DNA from: a virus
Strand: one strand, 5' to 3'
Length of the DNA: 27,274 nucleotides
IMG/VR virus record: IMGVR_UViG_3300025127_000208
Coordinates: 1 to 27,274 of that record
Positions 1 through 5,916 of this stretch are shown piece after piece; the stretch's first letter is position 1; each line of letters starts with the position of its first letter. The position numbers were made by a program, and so were the translations under genes. A model generated the notes under the pieces. It worked only from the letters and a program-made list of their open reading frames with translations, searched no databases and had not been told where the DNA came from.

Positions 1-2
1 AT

Positions 3-155
3 CTAGAATATACAGCACTGAAGGACCAATGTATGATAGAGCCTACTACATTGTATATAAATAAGGATCATGAGTTTTTATCAGAGTGGGATTACTTTGC
101 AAATGCTGATGGTTTAGAAGTAAAAGTAACAGAGGGAGAAACTACAATATGCTAG
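3..155 (+). CDS. Partial early gene, C-terminal 50 residues, unknown function
   Basis: The frame is open from the left edge of the window to a TAG at 153-155, giving the last 50 residues of a protein that begins outside the window. The fragment is mildly acidic (it contains DKDHEF-like and EWDYF-like stretches and ends TEGETTIC), with no motif I recognise. The reading frame is chosen because the other two plus frames close at once or by position 64, and because its stop overlaps a small downstream start at 149 in the coupled style seen throughout the window. The gene is probably the last or next-to-last one of an upstream plus-strand operon that ends before the promoter at 236. Confidence 0.5.
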   Translation, partial: LEYTALKDQCMIEPTTLYINKDHEFLSEWDYFANADGLEVKVTEGETTIC

Positions 156-232
156 ATGATGTATTATTTATAATGTCTTGTTTTTATGTGTTTTATTTAA
201 TAATAAGTATAATGTATAATATAACAAAATAA
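149..232 (+). CDS. 27-aa hydrophobic peptide, putative small membrane protein
   Basis: A 27-codon frame starts at ATG 149, overlapping the last seven bases of the preceding gene, and stops at TAA 230-232, four bases before the -35 box of the next promoter. After a short MLDD start, nearly the whole peptide is hydrophobic or aromatic (LFIMSCFYVFYLIISIMY), enough for one membrane-spanning helix. A purine-rich AGAGGGAG lies about 10 bases upstream of the start. The overlap and hydrophobic pattern favour a real gene, but at this length chance is possible in AT-rich DNA. No function can be assigned. Confidence 0.35.
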   Translation: MLDDVLFIMSCFYVFYLIISIMYNITK

Positions 233-235
233 CAC

Positions 236-264
236 TTGACTTTTATTCAAAAATGTGGTATAAG
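236..264 (+). promoter_or_regulatory. Sigma-70-like early promoter with extended -10
   Basis: TTGACT (236-241) is followed by a 17-base spacer and TATAAG (259-264). A TG pair sits one base upstream of the -10 (256-257), matching the extended -10 form TGnTATAAT. It lies 25 bases upstream of the 285-aa gene, which has an AAGGAGG ribosome site at 279-285. It is the obvious start of the leftward-located plus-strand operon (289-4570) and would be read by host RNA polymerase. Its first ten bases, TTGACTTTTA, recur in the minus-strand promoter at 23961-23988. Confidence 0.8.
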
Positions 265-288
265 CGAATCAACAATTAAGGAGGACAA

Positions 289-1146
289 ATGTCTGACAAT
301 GAAATAGTAAATATAAAACAAATGTCTGATGAGCAAATAATGCAAGCTATAGGACAAGACGATGGATCTAATGCAGGTAATAATATACCTAGATTAGCAA
401 TCAATCGTACACCAGAAGATGACGATGGTAATCAATTACCAGTCGGGCACTACTTTACTTATGATTCTACTGTTGGTCAAAATGTATTTGGTAAACCTGT
501 TACATTAAGACCATTTGTAAGTGCAATGCAGTATATGCACTATGACGCAGAGAAGGGTGAGTATATAAATCGATCTATTATATTTAAGAGTTGGAAAGAA
601 GAGGCTATAGATATACTAGGTGGTACTAAATGTGGTAAGATACCCTTTAAAGAAAGGTCAAGTCTTACTCCAGAACAACTAGAACAGCAAAGAACTATAA
701 GATGTTATAAGTTAGTGTATGGTTTATTATCTTTTAAAGATGGTAAAACTGCACAAGGTGAGCCGCATGTTGTAGAGAACTTACCTGTTCTATACAGAGT
801 AACTGGCACAGCATTTTCACCAGTTACATCAGCACTAGATCAATTGAAAAAAAGAAAAAAACTTATGTTTAATTGTACTTTTTCTCTTGATACTAAAAGG
901 CAGAAAAAGGGAGGCAATGTTTTCTATGTGCCAGAGATAGCTGTAAATGCAGATGCTAATCTACAATTATCTGATACGGATATGGAAACATTAAAAGTAT
1001 TTCAAGAATCAATTGATGTTGAAAACGCTGAGGTTGTTGATTTGTATAACACTGCAAAAACAAAACAACCAAATGTCTCTGATAAAATAGATGCTGAGAT
1101 CGTTGAAGATGTAGATGATGCACCAGAAAAAGTATTAGCCTCATAA
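289..1146 (+). CDS. Early protein with acidic tail, possible ssDNA-binding protein
   Basis: This 285-residue protein is the first gene after the early promoter and has an ideal AAGGAGG site four bases before ATG 289. It has a polar N-terminus, a central mixed alpha/beta region (about residues 35-225) including basic stretches such as LKKRKKLMF, and an acidic C-terminus rich in D and E (about residues 240-280, containing IVEDVDD). A basic core followed by an acidic tail is the layout of many phage single-strand DNA-binding proteins. Its stop overlaps the start of a Cas4-like nuclease by one base (TAATG), so the two are probably made together and could act in replication or recombination. No family motif was recognised, so the DNA-binding role is an inference from layout and neighbour. 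Confidence 0.6.
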   Translation: MSDNEIVNIKQMSDEQIMQAIGQDDGSNAGNNIPRLAINRTPEDDDGNQLPVGHYFTYDSTVGQNVFGKPVTLRPFVSAMQYMHYDAEKGEYINRSIIFKSWKEEAIDILGGTKCGKIPFKERSSLTPEQLEQQRTIRCYKLVYGLLSFKDGKTAQGEPHVVENLPVLYRVTGTAFSPVTSALDQLKKRKKLMFNCTFSLDTKRQKKGGNVFYVPEIAVNADANLQLSDTDMETLKVFQESIDVENAEVVDLYNTAKTKQPNVSDKIDAEIVEDVDDAPEKVLAS

Positions 1147-2051
1147 TGAATACTATACTTTTAAAGGTACAGAAATATTTAGATTCTATATCTAAACAAC
1201 CAGCGAAGTTAGATGAGAAACTTGTTGAGGAGTTTGGTGAGGCGTGTAAAAACGCCTTACTAAAACAGTTTCAAGAAGAAAGAAATACTAAATTTGAATT
1301 AAGAATGTCAAATGTAGGTAGACCATTATGTCAATTACAGATGGAAGCTAAAGGTATTAAAGGTGAGGGACAACCTTACAATAACAAAATGAGAAATACT
1401 TTTGGAGATTTAATAGAAGCACTAGCTATATTTGTTATGAAATCAGCAGGAGTAGATGTTAAGAATGAGCAGAAAAAAGTTACATACAAGTTTAATGGAG
1501 ACTCAATTGAGGGTAGACAAGATGTTGAGATCGATGAGAAAATATGGGATATTAAGAGTGCGTCACCTTATTCCTTTGAGAAAAAGTTTGGTGAGGCAGG
1601 AGGTTTTACGGAAGTTATCAAAGATGATTCCTTTGGTTATGCATCACAGGGATTTCTATATGGCGAAAGTCAGAAAAAAAACTTTGGTGGATGGATAGCT
1701 ATTAATAAATCAACAGGTGAATGGACAGTTTGTGAGACACCATCTGTACATCACGATTATAAAAAGACAGCTATTGAATCAGCGTTAAAAAACGTAGAGG
1801 CTATAAAAAATAACAAACCATTTAAAAGATGCTATGATGATATAGCAGAAACTTTTAGAAGTAAACCTACTGGTAATAGAGTTTTGGGCTTTGTGTGTTC
1901 GTATTGCCCATACAAACTTCCTTGTTGGGGAAGCGATAAGTTGCAGTTGTTACCACAACAGCAATCGAAAGGTAAAAATCCTAAATGGGTTTGGTACACT
2001 TCTGTAACAAATCCAAAGAAAGATGATACCGTAGAGAATGGTGGGGAATAG
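1146..2051 (+). CDS. Cas4/RecB-like PD-(D/E)XK nuclease with probable Fe-S cluster
   Basis: This 301-residue protein carries the motif series of the Cas4/RecB nuclease family: FGDLIEA with E91, GRQD with D126, WDIKS with D135 and K137, and the QxxxY element SQGFLYG (Q168, Y172). Four cysteines sit where Cas4 and AddB place their 4Fe-4S ligands: C62 near the N-terminus and a C-terminal CSYCPYKLPC group (C251, C254, C260). In this family the core cleaves DNA ends with Mg2+ or Mn2+, usually as an exonuclease. There are no other CRISPR genes nearby, so a role in phage recombination, replication or DNA processing is more likely than spacer acquisition. The start ATG overlaps the preceding stop (TAATG), suggesting co-translation with the putative DNA-binding protein. 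Confidence 0.85.
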   Translation: MNTILLKVQKYLDSISKQPAKLDEKLVEEFGEACKNALLKQFQEERNTKFELRMSNVGRPLCQLQMEAKGIKGEGQPYNNKMRNTFGDLIEALAIFVMKSAGVDVKNEQKKVTYKFNGDSIEGRQDVEIDEKIWDIKSASPYSFEKKFGEAGGFTEVIKDDSFGYASQGFLYGESQKKNFGGWIAINKSTGEWTVCETPSVHHDYKKTAIESALKNVEAIKNNKPFKRCYDDIAETFRSKPTGNRVLGFVCSYCPYKLPCWGSDKLQLLPQQQSKGKNPKWVWYTSVTNPKKDDTVENGGE

Positions 2052-2081
2052 TTTGAGGGGTCTATTCTTCACCTGCTCTAT

Positions 2082-2273
2082 ATGATGTTATATTTTGTAG
2101 TGTTTAAACATAAAAAAGATAAGGAGTATAAATTGTTTACTAATATAGTATTTGATAAAGAAAATGAAGCAGAGGAGTTTGGTAAAAAAAGTATGAAAAG
2201 AAACTATGAACATAAAATTTTAGAATATAATAGTGAAAACTACGATAGGTATTGGAATGAAAAAGATAAATAA
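2082..2273 (+). CDS. Small charged protein, unknown
   Basis: A 63-residue frame begins with a double ATG (2082 or 2085). It opens with a short hydrophobic strand (MLYFVVF) and continues very rich in lysine, glutamate and asparagine. The N-terminal pattern of a hydrophobic strand and then FKHKKDKEYKLFTN looks like a small folded domain, but I do not recognise the family. There is no good ribosome site directly upstream; a GAGGGG at 2055-2060 is too far away. The gap from the preceding gene is 30 bases, and its 3' end overlaps the next gene's start by 17 bases. Confidence 0.6.
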   Translation: MMLYFVVFKHKKDKEYKLFTNIVFDKENEAEEFGKKSMKRNYEHKILEYNSENYDRYWNEKDK

Positions 2274-2592
2274 AGTTAGTGCAATTAATTCTGTTAAAGT
2301 AATAGTTAGCCCTTGGCAAAAGGGTTTTCATTGTGGTATTATAATGGATAGTAAATCTAAGATGACCACAGAGCAATATGAATTATGTTCTACAATAGCT
2401 AGAGGCATGATAAAGATGGCAACTTCTGACCCCCATTCAACGTTTCTGTGGGGACTTCGTGGATTTGCTGAAGATAAAAATAAAAGTGGCAAGGATATGA
2501 CAATCAGTTCTGTAGCAGAATTTGATGATGAGTCTAATGTCATAGACTTTCTAGAGTTCTTAAAAAAGAAACGAGATAAGGAGTTAAACTAA
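2257..2592 (+). CDS. Conserved-type early protein, unknown
   Basis: The frame could begin at GTG 2233, but ATG 2257 is preferred because TAGG lies seven bases before it and the extra eight residues add nothing recognisable. The product is 111 residues. It has a beta-like start (VKVIVSPWQKGFHCGIIMD), a helix with MTTEQYELCSTIARGMIKMA, a middle stretch HSTFLWGLRGFAED and a charged helix at the end (LEFLKKKRDKEL). It overlaps the neighbouring genes on both sides, the downstream one by a single base (TAATG), which fits a real operon member. No function is assigned. Confidence 0.7.
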   Translation: MKKINKVSAINSVKVIVSPWQKGFHCGIIMDSKSKMTTEQYELCSTIARGMIKMATSDPHSTFLWGLRGFAEDKNKSGKDMTISSVAEFDDESNVIDFLEFLKKKRDKELN

Positions 2593-3335
2593 TGGCAACG
2601 CACTTAGTTATAGGTGACCCTCATTGTACACCTAAAGCAAACAATGATAGATTTCTGTGGGCAGGTAGAGTGGCAGCAGATTATAAAGTTTCTCATGTAA
2701 TATGTATGGGTGACTTTTGTAGTATGGATTCTCTATCTAGTTATGATAGAGCAAAGAAATCCTTTGAAGGTAGAAGATATCAAAAAGATATGGAACATTC
2801 ACATCAAGCACTATCTTTATTTAACAAAGGATTAGGTAAACATAAACCTAAAAAGATTATGATACACGGCAATCATGAAGATAGGATTGATAGATTTGTA
2901 GATGACAATCCAGAATTAGATGGCACACTAAAAATTAGTGATCTTAAATTTAAACAATATGGTTGGCAAGAAGTTCCATATAAACAAATGAAGATTATTG
3001 ATGGTATATATTACTCACATCATTTTCCATCGGGTATTATGGGTTCAGCTATATCTGGAGAAAATATTGGCAGAACTCTATTGACAAAACACAAAGTTTC
3101 TGCTACAGTGGGCCATAGTCATTTGTTAGATTATGCTATATCTACATTACCAAATGGTAAAAAGATACACGGATTATCTGCAGGATGTTATCTAAATCAT
3201 ACAGAGCATTTTGCTAGAGATACACAGCATATGTGGTGGAGTGGTCTTATACTTAAAAGAGAAGTAAAAGATGGTAATTATAATATAGAAACAATTGATA
3301 TTAAAACTATTAGGAGAGAATATGGTAAAAAATAA
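2592..3335 (+). CDS. Calcineurin-like metallophosphoesterase
   Basis: This 247-residue protein has all the blocks of the calcineurin-like phosphoesterase fold in order: GDPH (D9, H11), GDF (D41), GNHED (93-97), a SHH near residues 142-144 and GHSH (174-177). These residues bind two metal ions and hydrolyse phosphomono- or diesters. Phage members act on nucleic acid ends, nucleotides or protein phosphates, and the sequence does not decide between them. The position in the early operon just after a nuclease suggests DNA processing or takeover of host metabolism. Length is normal for a single-domain member. The start overlaps the preceding stop by one base. Confidence 0.88.
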   Translation: MATHLVIGDPHCTPKANNDRFLWAGRVAADYKVSHVICMGDFCSMDSLSSYDRAKKSFEGRRYQKDMEHSHQALSLFNKGLGKHKPKKIMIHGNHEDRIDRFVDDNPELDGTLKISDLKFKQYGWQEVPYKQMKIIDGIYYSHHFPSGIMGSAISGENIGRTLLTKHKVSATVGHSHLLDYAISTLPNGKKIHGLSAGCYLNHTEHFARDTQHMWWSGLILKREVKDGNYNIETIDIKTIRREYGKK

Positions 3336-3621
3336 AAGAACATATCATTATAAAAAAGATCATAGTCATGATATGTCATACGAGAATGAGATAAGTTATG
3401 ATAATGTAAATGCACCTGCACATTATCTACATGGCAGAAAAGAAACTATTGATGTTATTAGTGATTGTATGACTGATGATGAATATCATGGATATCTAAA
3501 AGGTAATATATTAAAATATGTTTCTAGATACAAATTTAAAGGTGAGCCTTTAGAAGATTTACAAAAGGCACACTGGTATTTAAATAGATTAATACAGGAG
3601 GTCAACAATGGGTCAAGTTAA
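3322..3621 (+). CDS. DUF3310 / SaV-like protein
   Basis: ATG 3322 is chosen over 3295 because AGGAGAG ends four bases before it. The 99-residue product holds the family signature VNAPAHYLHGRKETIDVI (about residues 28-45), then GYLKGNILKYVSRYKFKG and EDLQKAHWYLNRLIQ. This pattern is characteristic of the DUF3310 family of phage proteins, which from memory includes phage T7 gene 1.7 (reported as a nucleotide kinase) and the lactococcal SaV protein linked to sensitivity to the abortive-infection system AbiV. A role in nucleotide metabolism is therefore possible but not shown. The N-terminal 25 residues are basic and histidine-rich. The gene overlaps both neighbours. Confidence 0.82.
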   Translation: MVKNKRTYHYKKDHSHDMSYENEISYDNVNAPAHYLHGRKETIDVISDCMTDDEYHGYLKGNILKYVSRYKFKGEPLEDLQKAHWYLNRLIQEVNNGSS

Positions 3622-3793
3622 ACAAGCAATAATAGAAGTAGAAGATTTCGTTGCAGGTTGTTTACGTCAAGGTAGAACGTTAAATCAAACCATACGAGAT
3701 GCCAGAGAATCTTTGGCAGCAAAAACTAATCCTTATTTTGATGATGAGGAATTAGTAGAAAATAAATACTACCAATTTAAAGGAGCAGAATAG
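3608..3793 (+). CDS. Small early protein, unknown
   Basis: This 61-residue protein starts at ATG 3608 after a strong AGGAGG (3597-3602) that lies inside the end of the preceding gene. The first 40 residues look helical (QAIIEVEDFVAGCLRQG, then TLNQTIRDARESLAAKT) and the end is acidic and aromatic (YFDDEELVENKYYQF). No family is recognised. It overlaps the preceding gene by 14 bases, and its TAG stop overlaps the next gene's GTG start by one base. Confidence 0.7.
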   Translation: MGQVKQAIIEVEDFVAGCLRQGRTLNQTIRDARESLAAKTNPYFDDEELVENKYYQFKGAE

Positions 3794-4014
3794 TGAGAGA
3801 TATATTTATGAGTGCCTTGAAAAAAAAGTATGAGGCAGAAGTAGATGTAGCTAAAGCTACAATAGAAGTATACCTACATAAAGCTGTAGGTATTGGTGAG
3901 CATCCACAGTTTGTTGACGAGATAGACAAACAATTAGAAATAATAGGATGTGCATTAGATAAATTAAGAGTGATAGAAAAATACTATCCTAATGAAGACG
4001 ATATACCATTTTAA
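3793..4014 (+). CDS. Small helical early protein, unknown
   Basis: The start is a GTG at 3793 that overlaps the preceding TAG stop. An AAGGAG at 3779-3784 with eight bases of spacing supports it over the in-frame ATG five codons later. The 73 residues are predicted largely helical (KKKYEAEVDVAKATIEVYLHKAV, then EIDKQLEIIGCALDKLRVIEK) and end in the acidic tail NEDDIPF. The amphipathic helices suggest a small helical bundle or coiled coil, perhaps a regulator or binding partner. I do not recognise the family. Confidence 0.7.
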   Translation: MRDIFMSALKKKYEAEVDVAKATIEVYLHKAVGIGEHPQFVDEIDKQLEIIGCALDKLRVIEKYYPNEDDIPF

Positions 4015-4025
4015 TAGGAGGATAG

Positions 4026-4214
4026 ATGGCTGAAGAAAAACCAAAGACACAACAACCTACCCCTAGAACATATTTTATAAGTTCAGAACAACTAATGGAT
4101 ATTATGAGATATTTAATGACAAGACCCTATGGTGAAGTTGTTAAGTTAATGAACTCTCTATCAACACTTACACCCGTAAACTCTGATGGAGGGAAAGATG
4201 TCGGAAAAAAATAA
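4026..4214 (+). CDS. Small early protein, unknown
   Basis: This 62-residue protein follows a clear TAGGAGGA ribosome site and ATG 4026. The N-terminus is polar and proline-rich (EEKPKTQQPTPRTY). The middle is helical, SSEQLMDIMRYLMTRPYGEVVKLMNSL split in two by the RPYGE turn, and the C-terminus is a short glycine/lysine tail. The helix-turn-helix-like spacing is too short to call a DNA-binding domain with confidence. It overlaps the next gene's start by 17 bases. Confidence 0.7.
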   Translation: MAEEKPKTQQPTPRTYFISSEQLMDIMRYLMTRPYGEVVKLMNSLSTLTPVNSDGGKDVGKK

Positions 4215-4434
4215 TTTAGATAAGTATACTGGTATATTATTTGAATTAAAAATAGGGTTAAATAAAGATAATGCTATTGTAATTGATTATGGTGGTAAAC
4301 CTGTAGGTAAAGTTAGAGAGGCCTTAAAAGGCTATCCCTATCATGGTAATCTATGTGCTGCTGTAATCAATCATGCTAATGCTGTTGGGAGAAAATTACA
4401 AGATGATATCAAACAACTTATACAGAAGGTTTAG
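4198..4434 (+). CDS. Small early protein, unknown
   Basis: ATG 4198 is preferred to the in-frame ATG at 4186 because GGAGGG lies at 4188-4193 with the right spacing. The 78-residue product has alternating beta-like and helical stretches (GILFELKIGLNKDNAIVIDYGG, then REALKGYPYHGNLCAAVINHANAVGRKLQDDIKQLIQ). No known motif was recognised. It sits near the end of the early operon. Confidence 0.65.
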   Translation: MSEKNNLDKYTGILFELKIGLNKDNAIVIDYGGKPVGKVREALKGYPYHGNLCAAVINHANAVGRKLQDDIKQLIQKV

Positions 4435-4438
4435 AAAA

Positions 4439-4570
4439 ATGTTTTGGCACAATAGAATTATGGATTTTGTTGAGAGATGTACTTCAAGATTCAATAGTTA
4501 TCTCTGGACAAAAAGATGGGGTGATAGATCGTTGTATCAATCAGACCAAAAAAAAAGACACCTAGAGTAA
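4439..4570 (+). CDS. Small basic, Trp-rich protein whose end encodes a terminator stem
   Basis: The frame is open from 4373. The likely start is ATG 4439, five bases after the previous stop, with AGAAGG about nine bases before it; ATG 4403 is the alternative. The 43-residue product is basic and aromatic (FWHNRIMDFVERCTSRFNSYLW, then KRWGDRSL), and looks like one amphipathic helix and a basic tail. The final codons (QKKRHLE and the TAA) lie in the A-run and left arm of the minus-strand terminator hairpin, and the stop codon is in its loop. So the last codons of this gene also serve the opposite strand's termination. Confidence 0.6.
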   Translation: MFWHNRIMDFVERCTSRFNSYLWTKRWGDRSLYQSDQKKRHLE

Positions 4571-4586
4571 ATACTCTAGATGTCTT
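4548..4586 (-). terminator. Rho-independent terminator for the minus-strand operon
   Basis: Bases 4555-4567 and 4574-4586 form a 13-bp stem (one C-A mismatch at 4561/4580) around the six-base loop TAAATA. On the minus strand the stem is followed directly by nine T residues (the A-run 4548-4556 on plus), which is the intrinsic-terminator form. It sits 40 bases downstream of the last minus-strand gene and should end the long late transcript. The stem lies in the 3' end of the last plus-strand gene. Confidence 0.8.
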
Positions 4587-4599
4587 GTGTTGCCTGTGT

Positions 4600-4627
4600 G
4601 GGGGAGTCTATATGGCTCCCCTTTTTT
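4600..4627 (+). terminator. Rho-independent terminator for the plus-strand early operon
   Basis: GGGGAGTC (4601-4608) pairs with GGCTCCCC (4614-4621), with one G-T wobble, around a TATAT loop, and six T residues follow (4622-4627). This is a GC-rich stem in very AT-rich DNA with a proper T-tract, pointing in the plus direction, 30 bases after the last early gene. The T-tract overlaps the stop codon of the minus-strand lysin gene (4626-4628). Confidence 0.88.
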
Positions 4628-5198
4628 ATTGTAGGTTATTCATTTGATCCGCTATAGGTTTTCTCCTAGGAATCAATACATTTTCTGTTTCTATTATTGG
4701 TTTAATTCTATCATTATATACATTTGCTAAAAAACTTGGATAGTCTGTTCTTTCTGCGTATGGACTCATACCTTTAAACATATCTTCTACTTTTTCTGTA
4801 GATTCCATAACACTTTTATATCTGTCATCTGTAGTGATTAAAGATAAAAAAGATCTTATACTAGCTTTACTGTCAGGAAAACTAGCTATATTAACACCAC
4901 CTGTAGTAGTAACAAAATCTTGATCACCTATTGGTTTCATTCCAAAATAATTATTACCTTTTTTAGCTGTTGGTGCACCTTTAAATTCAAAATTACCAGT
5001 CTCTGCAGCAGCTACTGTAGCGATAAATCCTGTAGGTACTTTTCTTTCAATAGAATCCTCAGGATATTCCTGACGAACCTCTTCTATTGCTTTCATAAAA
5101 TCTTTTGTATTTTTTATCTCAGCCATAGTAATACTACATATAATTAAACTAGCAATTCCAAGCCCTAAGAGCTTTATTAATTCTTGAATTTGGATCAT
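4626..5198 (-). CDS. Bax/glucosaminidase-like lysin with N-terminal membrane segment
   Basis: This 190-residue protein has a hydrophobic stretch at about residues 8-26 (LIKLLGLGIASLIICSITMA) followed by a domain of the Bax/endo-beta-N-acetylglucosaminidase type. The catalytic glutamate is probably E66 in AAAETGN, followed by the family's NNYFGMK (82-88) and a later repeat-like FPDSKASIRSFLSLI. Such enzymes cut the glycan strands of peptidoglycan. The weakly hydrophobic, Gly/Ala/Ser/Thr-containing segment resembles a signal-anchor-release or signal sequence, so the enzyme could reach the periplasm through the host Sec system without a holin. Start 5198 overlaps the preceding gene by 50 bases; a shorter start at 5126 would give a 166-residue cytoplasmic form. 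Neither start has a clear ribosome site. It is the last gene of the minus-strand operon. Confidence 0.75.
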   Translation of the reverse strand: MIQIQELIKLLGLGIASLIICSITMAEIKNTKDFMKAIEEVRQEYPEDSIERKVPTGFIATVAAAETGNFEFKGAPTAKKGNNYFGMKPIGDQDFVTTTGGVNIASFPDSKASIRSFLSLITTDDRYKSVMESTEKVEDMFKGMSPYAERTDYPSFLANVYNDRIKPIIETENVLIPRRKPIADQMNNLQ

Positions 5199-5382
5199 TA
5201 GCAGTTTTAGCAGATGTAAGTTTTTTCTTCATGCCTTTCATCCTTGCACAAAAGCTAGCTCTTCGTTTATTACCAACTTTTTTACTAGGTCTTTTTAAAT
5301 TAGCACCTGTAGTTCTTTTAAAATACCTACGACCTGCTTCGTTTAATCCTCCAGAGGGGTTTTGATATTTTTTAGCTACCAT
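5149..5382 (-). CDS. DUF6321-like basic protein
   Basis: This 77-residue, strongly basic protein carries the pattern KYQNPSGGLNEAGRRYFKRT, then GANLKRP, RRASFCARMKGMK and a C-terminal NKALRAWNC. I associate this pattern with the DUF6321 family of phage proteins (from memory). The function of the family is unknown. The density of Lys and Arg and the small size suggest a nucleic-acid-binding or packaging-associated protein. It begins with ATG 5382, overlapping the preceding stop by one base, and its 3' end overlaps the lysin gene by 50 bases. Confidence 0.8.
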   Translation of the reverse strand: MVAKKYQNPSGGLNEAGRRYFKRTTGANLKRPSKKVGNKRRASFCARMKGMKKKLTSAKTANDPNSRINKALRAWNC

Positions 5383-5516
5383 TATTTTTTCTTAACTGTC
5401 ATGGCAGCTCTCCTAAAATTAGCAGCAGTGGGTGCACCTTTAGCACCTTTCTTTCTCATCTTACCACCACGCTTTCTTTTAGCATGTATATTAGCGTATA
5501 GTCCTTTTCCTGGCAT
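5382..5516 (-). CDS. 44-aa very basic protein
   Basis: A 44-codon frame runs from ATG 5516 to a TAA at 5384-5382. The product starts MPGKGLYANIHAKRKRGGKM, is rich in Lys, Arg and Gly and ends MTVKKK. The MPG start is shared with the next gene upstream. One-base TAATG overlaps with genes on both sides strongly support it as a real coupled gene despite its size. Function is unknown; a charge-neutralising or DNA-binding role is plausible. Confidence 0.7.
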   Translation of the reverse strand: MPGKGLYANIHAKRKRGGKMRKKGAKGAPTAANFRRAAMTVKKK

Positions 5517-5668
5517 TATTTTTTACCTTTTTTAGCTCTTAACATAGCAAAGTCTTTCTTAGTAAGTTTACCATCTTTGTCCATGTCTAGTTTTTTTCTA
5601 TTGCCTGTTACTTTTTTACCTTTTTTCATTTTTTTATTTTTCATCATTTTTCCGTAGTGTCCTGGCAT
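5516..5668 (-). CDS. 50-aa basic protein with a single EF-hand loop
   Basis: The 50-residue product begins MPGHYGKMMKNKKMKKG and ends MLRAKKGKK, with Lys making up about a third of all residues. In the middle, residues 28-40 read DMDKDGKLTKKDF. This fits the canonical calcium-binding EF-hand loop, with acidic residues at positions 1, 3, 5 and 12, Gly at 6 and a hydrophobic residue at 8. A half EF-hand would need to dimerise or pair with another protein. TAATG overlaps link it to both neighbours. Calcium binding is inferred from the motif alone. Confidence 0.72.
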   Translation of the reverse strand: MPGHYGKMMKNKKMKKGKKVTGNRKKLDMDKDGKLTKKDFAMLRAKKGKK

Positions 5669-5916
5669 TAGCTGTACCTCCTATATTTAGCTGTTTTTTT
5701 TGCAATCCCTTTCGGTTGCTTCACAAACTGTTTGCCCTTTTTTGTTCCTTTTCGTTTTGCTCTTGTCGTTGCCGCATACTCCGCAGATGATAGAGCTTTG
5801 ATAGCTTTCTCTGGCAAATATCTTTCCCCAGTCTCCGAAGACTTCTTGCCAGATTTCGTTCTCCATTTCTGTTTGCTCCATGCTTTTAAACTCCTTTGAC
5901 TTTTAGCAAGTGCCAT
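5668..5916 (-). CDS. 82-aa basic protein of a conserved viral type (possibly DUF5872-like)
   Basis: This 82-residue protein begins MALAKSQRSLKAWSKQKW and continues RTKSGKKSSETGERYLPEKA, ALSSAEYAATTRAKRKGTKKGKQF and a basic tail ending in KYRRYS. The 'KSGK..S.TGERYLP.KA...LS..E.AAT.R.KR.G.KKGKQF' layout recalls small domains found in phages and large DNA viruses. I think of DUF5872, but this is from memory and unsure. The charge suggests nucleic-acid binding. One-base overlaps tie it to both neighbours. Confidence 0.75.
   Translation of the reverse strand: MALAKSQRSLKAWSKQKWRTKSGKKSSETGERYLPEKAIKALSSAEYAATTRAKRKGTKKGKQFVKQPKGIAKKTAKYRRYS

Noticed and set aside
1146-2051. CRISPR-associated system indicated by the Cas4-like gene
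   Set aside because: No repeat-spacer array and no other cas gene is seen. Stand-alone Cas4-like nucleases are common in phages.
2046-2067. Inverted repeat GAATAG/CTATTC around the stop of the nuclease gene
   Set aside because: Six base pairs with a ten-base loop in AT-rich DNA and no T-tract. Not strong enough to call regulatory.
2310-2328. Hairpin CCCTT-GGCAA-AAGGG followed by TTTT, terminator-like
   Set aside because: Only five base pairs, inside a coding frame near its start and in the middle of the operon. Most likely chance.
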